Under the pieces are notes generated by a model. That model worked only from the letters and a program-made list of their open reading frames with translations. It did not search any database and was not told the DNA's origin. A stretch of DNA of 10,430 nt from contig JBIOEA010000050.1 in the NCBI GenBank assembly GCA_044445605.1, positions 1 through 10,430 on the forward strand, written 5' to 3'. The stretch is from CAWKDC01 sp044445605 (GTDB lineage Bacteria; Pseudomonadota; Gammaproteobacteria; JABCZS01). Below, in pieces: positions 5,528 to 10,430 of the stretch (its first letter is position 1; every line of letters begins with the position of its first letter). The position numbers and the translations under genes are program-made.

Positions 5528-5689
5528 GGTTACCAAACGTAACCGATTTACAGCATGGGGTGCGTTGATGCTTTCATATTATTCTGCGTGCGCCCCCCCC
5601 CACACCCCCTATGTGCACTAACGCACACATAGAGGGCGGTTGCGTTGATGCGTTAACGCGGTGTCAACGCATCATCCACGCATTAATGC
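5528..5689. other. repeat-rich gap, candidate replication origin
   Basis: This gap next to the primase-helicase gene is dense in repeats. It has GGTTAC/GTAACC (5528-5533 and 5539-5544, 5-base loop), tgcgttgatgc at 5561-5571 and again at 5641-5651, a nine-C run (5593-5601), CTATGTG/CACATAG (5609-5615 and 5626-5632, 10-base loop), TGATGCGTT/AACGCATCA (5646-5654 and 5666-5674), the palindrome GCGTTAACGC (5650-5659) and GCATTAATGC (5680-5689). I see no gene here. Iteron-like words plus hairpins beside an element-borne primase-helicase is the layout of P4-like and plasmid origins. A regulatory role for the downstream promoter is the alternative. Confidence 0.5.
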
Positions 5690-5706
5690 AGTTGCCACTT
5701 GCATGA

Positions 5707-7992
5707 CTATTTCACAAGCAACGGATCGGTAGGACTAACGACTATTTCATACCCCGTGCGACTGTTTCGGCTTGCATCTTTATACGATACGATTGCTAGA
5801 CGACCGGTGCTTAGCAGGTACTCAAAAATGACAGACAGCTGGGCCGCGCTCTTAACTGTCGATATTGGGAAACCAGGCATAACGCTCAGCCGCTTAAAAT
5901 TTTGTGACGGTACATTTCCTCCCGTTTTAGATGATACAGGGTCCTTGCGTTTACTGCATTCGGCAACCAGTGCAAGAACCGCATTAGACGTCGCCGGATC
6001 GTCCGAGACGGTAAGCTTGCCCCTCTGCATGTGTGTTAGAATTCCATTATCAGGCCATGACATATAAATTGGATCGGAAAGCTGACCATGATTTGATTTT
6101 TGATGCGTTAATGTTAGGTCTTTCTCATCTTTTGTAAGCAACAGACGAGATCTAGCGCTATTATGCCACGCAGTCGAGCCGCTGTACCCTTCTTGATTCT
6201 CTTCCTGCTTTCTGGCTATTTGCTTAGGAACGTGAGCGAGTAGTAACACGGTCGCGTTTAACTGCACCAACAAGCGAATAAACCCACGCACCTGTCCACG
6301 ATCGTTTTCGTTAGCGTCGTACGTATCGCTTGCATTATCGATGATGGTCACATTATAACCACACGACCCTATGCGTGTTTTCAATTCGCCGTAACCTTGG
6401 GTAGTCTCTGCTCGTCTAGCTGCAACCTCCAAATACAGACAAGGGTTTTGTGTAGCGTCAATTATCGTGAGGTTTTTATCTAGGATATGCAGGTTTAGCT
6501 GCATACTCGTACAAATGCGCTCCAACCTGTACCGCAGAATATCTTGTGAGTCCTCTGCAGAATAGAAGAGTACGCGGCATTGTTTTGTAGCTTTACCCAT
6601 AAATGGCAGCCCAAAGGCTAAACAAACAGCGGCCTGTAATGCTAGTTGTGATTTCCCCACACCCCCATGGGCCGACAATAGCGTTAGAACCTGTGCCGGC
6701 AATATATCAGCAATCAGGAATTGCGGAGATTGTGGAGGATTAGTGAACAGATCCACAATGCTGACGTCGCGCCATCCAAGATCGGGGGCTTGACCTGCGA
6801 CATCAAGTTGCGTTAATGTGCCATTAGTTGTAGCAAACTTTTGGCTCTCATCCCCTGCAGCTGATCCTGCGGGGGCGCTAGCCGTTTCTTTCAGCCGCAT
6901 CCCCTTATCATACCAATCACACGCATTAAGAATTGTACGTTTCAGATAGTCTGCTCGTTCCCATTTAGGCCTCACTAATCCGGATCGCATCATTAAACGC
7001 AATATGCGTTCGGGATCGGCTCCCGTTCGAAAAGCTAAACTAGCTGCTAGTCCTGCATCGGCACTACTTTCATCGTATGATTTTGTTGAGTGCGGATAGG
7101 CTTTTGATAGTGCGTCAATTGCCTCGGCTGTATCAGGAACCCACCAGTGCTCAAACATAACTTTGTCACTAACATAACCACCAAAAATAACTTTAGGATC
7201 CTGGGGGACTGATTTCCTCGCTTTCTCAATTAGCTCATCATCATCTATGATGCCTCTCCAGTTTGGATCTTGCCCCGCTTTTACGCGAGCATCCCAACAC
7301 TGCGGAATGTAGCCGCTAACGAGCTTTGCCTCTGATTCAGAGTAGTTCAAGTAAAGTGATATCAGACGAGCTAGCCCATCAGTACAATCCATTCCTGCAG
7401 CCCCATATGCATCTGTGCAAGTCAGAGCCACAAAACGCAGCTCAGTATAAAGCTCAAGGAATTGTGTCCCATCAGGGCTTGTATACTTGCTCTTATGCAG
7501 GGGTGCTTCGCCACTATATTTAAAGAATATATGCAAGCCTGTGCCTGATTGCGAGGTTTCGACATACGCACCTGGAAACATGGCTAGTATTTCATACGCA
7601 AAAGCGGAAATGACCCCGTCAACAATGCAATGGTCAAGATCAACAAACGCATAGCAGTCTGCCTTAGCAAATACGAATGCTACACCTAGATCATTTGCAT
7701 CCCCATAATGCAAAGCTTCTTCTGCCATCATCCAGTTTGCAGGGTCATGTGAGTTAGCCTTGTATCCCCACCGATTGACAGGTACTTTTGTCATTTTTCC
7801 ATTAGCTGTTAGCTCATGCTTCCAGTTCATGAACCGTGGAACCTTTGCGAACTCTTTAAGTGTGTCATCAAGAGCTTTTTGTATCGACTCTCTATGCTTC
7901 GTGTACATGGCCTTAAGCTCCTCCTGCGTTATTACTGCATGTAAAGGTGAGGGCACGATTAAAGGAAGTGGTAATTGATTTTTGGGCTTCAT
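5707..7992 (-). CDS. primase-polymerase/helicase fusion replication protein
   Basis: The 761-aa protein has three parts. Residues about 50-200 form an archaeo-eukaryotic primase (prim-pol) domain: motif I FVDLDH (D118, D120), motif II SQSGTGLH (147-154) and motif III around ELYTELRF (E180-R186). Residues about 300-365 match the helical region usual in such primases (LAFRTGADPERI, then SGLVRPKWER). Residues about 420-640 form a RepA/RecA-like helicase: Walker A HGGVGKS (442-448), Walker B TIIDN (549-553), a His587 sensor-like LLAH and a GSTAWHNSARSR segment. The fusion should make primers and unwind DNA to replicate the excised element. Its ATG overlaps the alpA stop (ATGA) and has GGAGG seven bases upstream, so translation is probably coupled. 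The candidate origin lies directly downstream. Confidence 0.88.
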   Translation of the reverse strand: MKPKNQLPLPLIVPSPLHAVITQEELKAMYTKHRESIQKALDDTLKEFAKVPRFMNWKHELTANGKMTKVPVNRWGYKANSHDPANWMMAEEALHYGDANDLGVAFVFAKADCYAFVDLDHCIVDGVISAFAYEILAMFPGAYVETSQSGTGLHIFFKYSGEAPLHKSKYTSPDGTQFLELYTELRFVALTCTDAYGAAGMDCTDGLARLISLYLNYSESEAKLVSGYIPQCWDARVKAGQDPNWRGIIDDDELIEKARKSVPQDPKVIFGGYVSDKVMFEHWWVPDTAEAIDALSKAYPHSTKSYDESSADAGLAASLAFRTGADPERILRLMMRSGLVRPKWERADYLKRTILNACDWYDKGMRLKETASAPAGSAAGDESQKFATTNGTLTQLDVAGQAPDLGWRDVSIVDLFTNPPQSPQFLIADILPAQVLTLLSAHGGVGKSQLALQAAVCLAFGLPFMGKATKQCRVLFYSAEDSQDILRYRLERICTSMQLNLHILDKNLTIIDATQNPCLYLEVAARRAETTQGYGELKTRIGSCGYNVTIIDNASDTYDANENDRGQVRGFIRLLVQLNATVLLLAHVPKQIARKQEENQEGYSGSTAWHNSARSRLLLTKDEKDLTLTHQKSNHGQLSDPIYMSWPDNGILTHMQRGKLTVSDDPATSNAVLALVAECSKRKDPVSSKTGGNVPSQNFKRLSVMPGFPISTVKSAAQLSVIFEYLLSTGRLAIVSYKDASRNSRTGYEIVVSPTDPLLVK

Positions 7993-8207
7993 TTCATCAC
8001 CTCCGATGATTTGCGAGAAGCTGCGATCTGCGCAATAATCCAGGCTTCAATTTCGCTTTCTACCCATGCCACAGAGCATGGCCCTAATCGTACAGGAAGC
8101 GGGAAAGTTCCTTCATTGATTCGCTTGTAGATTTCCGATTTTGATAAAGTGGTTTTTTTCAAAACACTTGGCATGCGGCATAGAACCGAATCAGGATTAA
8201 CTGACAT
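7989..8207 (-). CDS. alpA: AlpA-family transcriptional regulator / excision factor
   Basis: The 72-aa protein shows the AlpA/MerR-like winged HTH pattern: LSKSEIYKRINEGTFPLPVRLG followed in pieces by a VAW motif and ESEIEAWI. AlpA in E. coli islands activates integrase expression and relatives (Vis, Cox-like proteins) act as excisionases or switch regulators. Here it lies between the gene at 8285-8932 and the replication gene, so it may control excision and replication together. The ATG has AAGGAG nine bases upstream. Its stop overlaps the start of the primase gene by four bases. Family call is firm; which of the two roles it plays is not shown. Confidence 0.88.
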   Translation of the reverse strand: MSVNPDSVLCRMPSVLKKTTLSKSEIYKRINEGTFPLPVRLGPCSVAWVESEIEAWIIAQIAASRKSSEVMK

Positions 8208-8232
8208 ATTTCATTTCTCCTTAACTGTTGAA

Positions 8233-8262
8233 TAGGATCCTTTAGGATCGTTAAGGAGCATT
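8233..8262. repeat. three phased 10-bp repeats upstream of alpA
   Basis: The units taggatcctt (8233-8242), taggatcgtt (8243-8252) and aaggagcatt (8253-8262) follow each other at 10-bp spacing, the third being diverged. Spacing of one helical turn places the words on the same DNA face, as in operators for small winged-helix proteins. AlpA itself is a candidate binder. No good sigma-70 promoter is evident beside them. Confidence 0.35.
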
Positions 8263-8284
8263 TAAACAGAGTCGATTGGTCAAA

Positions 8285-8932
8285 CTAGACGGGTTTGACT
8301 AACGATTTTTTCTTTAAAGATTGGAGAGCTCTGCAGATGGTGCTGTCACTAGGTTTTTTCGGCTGCAATTCCCCCTCCAAATTTTCGTATAACTCTTGGA
8401 TACGGAGATCGGCACGAACAAGGGCATATATAGAAGCTTCTTTACGCTCTTTTTTCTGAACGCGAATTTCTTTATAAACTTTACATATCGCAGCGTGTTG
8501 TTCTTTTCTTTTGGATCTTAAGGCTTCTCGCCCTTTTTCCCCAGCGCTACGAATAGGCTTCAACCGTTTAGCCTCTAAGTGTTCCTCCTCCAATTGCATG
8601 CCTGCCCACGCAAGAATTCTTGGATGGTAAGCTTTTAATGCATTGTCATTGCCAGAGTTAAGATATTCTGCAGCTTCGTTCACTAATACTGGTATTGCAG
8701 GGAGTTTTCCAAAAGCTAAAATGATTGTTTGTAATCGCTCAGATTCAGCATTTTCTAAAACACGGGTTACTATGCGGACGATTTCCTCGTAATCATTCCT
8801 TTGAACAGCTTCCACAACTCCATGCATAGGGTGATATATGTCTGTTAGTGAGACTTGCAGTTCCTCTCTAAGATACTGTGAGGCTATCCCGAAAAAGCCT
8901 CCACGGGCTCTGTGTTCTTCTATCGCCCCCAT
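8285..8932 (-). CDS. hypothetical basic helical protein between integrase and AlpA
   Basis: I do not recognise this 215-aa protein. Residues about 20-115 look like short helices; residues about 115-165 are very rich in Lys, Arg and Glu and probably form a long helix or coiled coil; the C-terminus contains KPSDSTICRALQSLKKK, which resembles a helix-turn-helix of replication or regulatory proteins. DNA binding is therefore plausible. The ATG at 8932 is chosen over an in-frame GTG at 8936-8938 because GGAGG lies seven bases before the ATG but only one base before the GTG. The integrase stop is immediately upstream, so the two genes are probably cotranscribed and translationally coupled. Confidence 0.65.
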   Translation of the reverse strand: MGAIEEHRARGGFFGIASQYLREELQVSLTDIYHPMHGVVEAVQRNDYEEIVRIVTRVLENAESERLQTIILAFGKLPAIPVLVNEAAEYLNSGNDNALKAYHPRILAWAGMQLEEEHLEAKRLKPIRSAGEKGREALRSKRKEQHAAICKVYKEIRVQKKERKEASIYALVRADLRIQELYENLEGELQPKKPSDSTICRALQSLKKKSLVKPV

Positions 8933-8934
8933 CT

Positions 8935-10128
8935 TCACACCTCCATCATCTTCAATGAATCAAGATAATTGGACCACCTTTGCATCATGTCTTTACGAGC
9001 AAATATATGAGACGTCCGGTTATACGCACGCCCATTAGGATCACGCACCGCATGCGCAAGCTGATGTTCGATAAAATCAGGTCTCACTCCCAACACCTCA
9101 TCAAGCAGTGTTCTTGCCATAGCTCTAAAGCCATGACACGATATTTCTTCTTTCGTAAAATCCATGCGCCTAAATGCAAAGTTGATGGTATTTTCGGACA
9201 TACACCGTGTGTTTGTATGCTCAGAAGGGAATACATACTTGCCGCGCCCAGTCAGGGGGTGAATCTCGCGAAGGATAGCTAGTGCTTGCGTAGATAACGG
9301 GACTAGATGAGGCTCCCGCATTTTCATTTTATCTGCAGGTATGCTCCACTCTGCTTTATCAAGGTCTATCTCTGACCATTCGGCCGCGCGTAGGTTCCCA
9401 GGGCGAACAAAGACTAACGGTGCGAGGCGTAGGGCTTGGCGAGTAATAAACGACCCCGTGTAAGCTTCTATCGCGCGTAACAAAGCACCTATCGCTCTGG
9501 GATCAAGCATGGTTGAAAAATGTGTTGGCTTAGCGGGCTGCAATGCACCACGCAAATCTGGAACAGGATCGCGATCACATCTGGCTGTTGCCACGCCATA
9601 CCTAAAAACCTGTCCGCATGTAAGCAGTGCACGCCGTGCACTTTCTATGGCCCCTCTTTCTTCCATGCGTCGTGCACACATAAGCAATTCAGGGGAAGTA
9701 ATAGATTTGATAGGGCTAGCGCCTAGCCAAGGAAAAATATCACGCTCTAAACATTGAATCACTTTTTTACTGTTTGCTGGTGCCCACGTTGGAGATCTGC
9801 TTGCGTGCCATTCTCTCGCAATTATTTCGAAGCTATTAGCATTGCTGGTATCTTTGGAAGATTTGATGGCTTTTTTGTTGGCGCTCGGGTCGGTACCAGC
9901 AGCTAGTAGCTTGCGCGCCTCTTCTCTCATCTCCCTAGCTTTAAGCAACGACACGGAGGGGAAAACTCCAAGTGCCAAAGTTTTCTGGATACTGTTGAAG
10001 CGGTAACCCATACGCCAATATTTGCTTCCATTAGGATTAACGAGCAGATACAAGCCGCCGCCATCTGAGATTTTAAGCGGTTTTTCTGCTGGCTTTGCGT
10101 TCTTAATTTGTACTGCTGTAAGTGCCAT
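8935..10128 (-). CDS. int: P4-type tyrosine integrase
   Basis: The 397-aa protein has the usual P4-family layout: an N-terminal arm-binding domain (MALTAVQIKNAKP, SDGGGLYLLV), a core-binding domain (about 98-190) and a catalytic domain. The catalytic residues are visible: R242 (VRPGNLR), K269, H332 and R335 (HGFR), H359 (LAH) and the nucleophile Y369 (GRAYNR). Nothing appears missing. The frame is open further upstream into the tRNA, but the ATG at 10128 has GGAAGG eight bases before it and begins exactly like family members. The gene reads away from the tRNA-Val it recombines with. Its promoter overlaps the right arm repeat, so self-repression by bound integrase is likely. Confidence 0.95.
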   Translation of the reverse strand: MALTAVQIKNAKPAEKPLKISDGGGLYLLVNPNGSKYWRMGYRFNSIQKTLALGVFPSVSLLKAREMREEARKLLAAGTDPSANKKAIKSSKDTSNANSFEIIAREWHASRSPTWAPANSKKVIQCLERDIFPWLGASPIKSITSPELLMCARRMEERGAIESARRALLTCGQVFRYGVATARCDRDPVPDLRGALQPAKPTHFSTMLDPRAIGALLRAIEAYTGSFITRQALRLAPLVFVRPGNLRAAEWSEIDLDKAEWSIPADKMKMREPHLVPLSTQALAILREIHPLTGRGKYVFPSEHTNTRCMSENTINFAFRRMDFTKEEISCHGFRAMARTLLDEVLGVRPDFIEHQLAHAVRDPNGRAYNRTSHIFARKDMMQRWSNYLDSLKMMEV

Positions 10129-10136
10129 TGCTGGTA
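10129..10136. repeat. inverted half copy of the arm repeat
   Basis: The eight bases tgctggta are the reverse complement of taccagca, the first half of the 20-bp arm repeat at 10160-10179. They lie between the ribosome site and the ATG of the integrase gene. A bound integrase could cover the start region, but an 8-bp match can arise by chance. Confidence 0.3.
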
Positions 10137-10159
10137 CCTTCCTTGTCACTGGTGCTAGA

Positions 10160-10179
10160 TACCAGCAAATATGCCAGCA
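10160..10179. repeat. right integrase arm-type repeat
   Basis: This is the identical partner of 192-211 (taccagcaaatatgccagca), in the same orientation and about 110 bp inside the right att core. It contains the -10 box of the integrase promoter, so it probably serves both recombination and autoregulation. Confidence 0.75.
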
Positions 10180-10196
10180 TTTTTTTAAGACGTCAA
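10168..10196 (-). promoter_or_regulatory. putative integrase promoter
   Basis: On the minus strand, TTGACG (-35, 10196-10191) and CATATT (-10, 10173-10168) are 17 bases apart, with TGG just before the -10 making an extended -10 element. The -10 lies inside the arm repeat. Expected RNA start is near 10161, giving a leader of about 33 bases that includes the GGAAGG ribosome site (10142-10137). Confidence 0.6.
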
Positions 10197-10254
10197 GGGA
10201 CTGATAGGGAGCATTAAAGACTAAGAAGAGTTGTAAATGTTTGATATTAAGGAA

Positions 10255-10277
10255 GTAAAAGAAGATTGAAGAATCTT
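10255..10277 (-). terminator. possible terminator after tRNA-Val
   Basis: Read on the minus strand, AAGATT (10277-10272) and AATCTT (10267-10262) form a stem around the loop CTTC, followed by C and TTTTA. The stem is AT-rich and the U-run short, so it is weak. Its place, 14 bases past the tRNA CCA and inside the element, suggests the element brings its own stop for tRNA transcription. Confidence 0.35.
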
Positions 10278-10290
10278 GGGGAATAGTTGA

Positions 10291-10305
10291 TGGTAGGCAC
10301 GAGTG
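10291..10305. repeat. right attachment core inside tRNA-Val
   Basis: These 15 bases match 114-128 exactly. They include the CCA, discriminator base, acceptor 3' strand and four bases of the T-stem of tRNA-Val, so integration rebuilt a full tRNA gene at this end. Confidence 0.85.
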
Positions 10306-10365
10306 GGATCGAACCACCGACCACCACGATGTCAACGTGGTGCTCTACCACTGAGCTACGTGCCT
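10291..10365 (-). tRNA. tRNA-Val (anticodon GAC)
   Basis: All four arms fold without a mismatch. The acceptor is AGGCACG with CGTGCCT, the D-stem GCTC with GAGC, and the anticodon stem CCACG with CGTGG around loop TTGACAT (anticodon at 10333-10331). The T-stem GGTGG pairs with CCACT (one G-T pair) around TTCGATC. CCA is encoded. It reads valine codons GUC and GUU. The gene is intact despite being the integration target. Confidence 0.97.
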
Positions 10366-10380
10366 GCTACGAAGATGCCT

Positions 10381-10409
10381 ACGATATCAGAATGTTGAAG
10401 GAATTTCAA
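10381..10409 (-). promoter_or_regulatory. putative tRNA-Val promoter in host DNA
   Basis: On the minus strand, TTGAAA (-35, 10409-10404) and TATCGT (-10, 10386-10381) are 17 bases apart, and the -10 ends 15 bases before the first tRNA base. This fits a short-leader tRNA transcript starting in host sequence outside the element. Confidence 0.5.
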
Positions 10410-10430
10410 TAGATTGTGAAGAAAAAACCC

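Larger units (their letters stand above)
114..10305. mobile_element. integrative element (satellite-like genomic island) in tRNA-Val
   Basis: The element is bounded by two identical 15-bp copies of the tRNA-Val 3' end, about 10,177 bp apart and in the same orientation. Inside are a P4-type integrase next to the intact tRNA, an AlpA-type regulator, a primase-polymerase/helicase, a repeat-rich putative origin, and cargo that looks defensive (RES protein, superinfection-immunity protein, cyclase-like protein). It carries no structural phage genes, packaging genes or conjugation genes. This resembles P4-like satellites or small genomic islands that excise and replicate but need outside help for transfer. 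The boundaries come directly from the sequence; the satellite lifestyle is inference. Confidence 0.85.

Noticed and set aside
5528..5689. CRISPR array as an explanation of the repeats near the primase gene
   Set aside because: The repeats are short, of several kinds, mostly inverted, and irregularly spaced; there are no equal spacers and no cas genes.
5699..6067. 122-aa plus-strand frame opposite the primase-helicase gene
   Set aside because: Antisense shadow of the replication protein with no ribosome site or recognisable product.
8936..8938. GTG start for the basic protein, overlapping the integrase stop as GTGA
   Set aside because: GGAGG is only one base away from the GTG but seven from the ATG at 8932, so the ATG is favoured.
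8980..9282. 100-aa plus-strand frame opposite the integrase gene
   Set aside because: It is antisense to conserved catalytic codons of the integrase and its product has no recognisable motif.
10129..10335. Longer integrase frame beginning inside tRNA-Val
   Set aside because: The added 69 residues would be translated from the tRNA, match nothing in the family, and lie upstream of the promoter; the ATG at 10128 has a good ribosome site and a family-typical start.

Overview
The window appears to hold one complete, compact integrative element of about 10.2 kb, inserted at the 3' end of a tRNA-Val(GAC) gene, with about 0.1 kb of host chromosome on each side. A 15-bp copy of the tRNA 3' end lies at 114-128 and again inside the intact tRNA at 10291-10305, in the same orientation. 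A P4-type tyrosine integrase gene lies next to the intact tRNA, and a 20-bp direct repeat occurs just inside both ends (192-211 and 10160-10179), as expected for integrase arm sites. The tRNA sequence, the P4-type integrase and AlpA, and good Shine-Dalgarno sites suggest a proteobacterium, probably a gammaproteobacterium. The host cannot be named from this sequence.

The right half is a mobility and replication module read leftwards: integrase (10128-8935), an unrecognised basic protein (8932-8285), AlpA-type regulator (8207-7989), a 761-aa primase-polymerase/helicase fusion (7992-5707), a repeat-rich gap that could be the replication origin (about 5528-5689), a 45-aa membrane protein with its own promoter and strong ribosome site (5435-5298), a DUF5681-type protein (5217-4786) and a possible HEPN-like protein (4710-4129). 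No capsid, terminase, tail, lysis or conjugation genes are present. It therefore looks like a satellite or minimal genomic island that replicates itself and depends on a helper or host for transfer.

The left part (367-4018) is cargo, mostly read rightwards and more AT-rich by eye. It has a RES-domain protein (probable NAD+-consuming ADP-ribosyltransferase fold), a small HTH protein of the restriction-modification controller (C protein) type on the opposite strand, a small superinfection-immunity (Imm-type) membrane protein, a secreted protein with a cysteine-containing tandem repeat, and a class III nucleotide-cyclase-like protein. This resembles a defence or superinfection-exclusion cargo.

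The most interesting signal is between the controller and the immunity genes. A 31-bp near-perfect palindrome (1504-1534) closely resembles the C-box operator of restriction-modification controllers, but no restriction or modification gene is present. The palindrome overlaps a good promoter for the controller and a face-to-face promoter aimed at the immunity operon. The RES gene and the controller gene converge and share the four bases of their stop codons. I infer that a captured R-M style timing switch has been rewired to control defence cargo.
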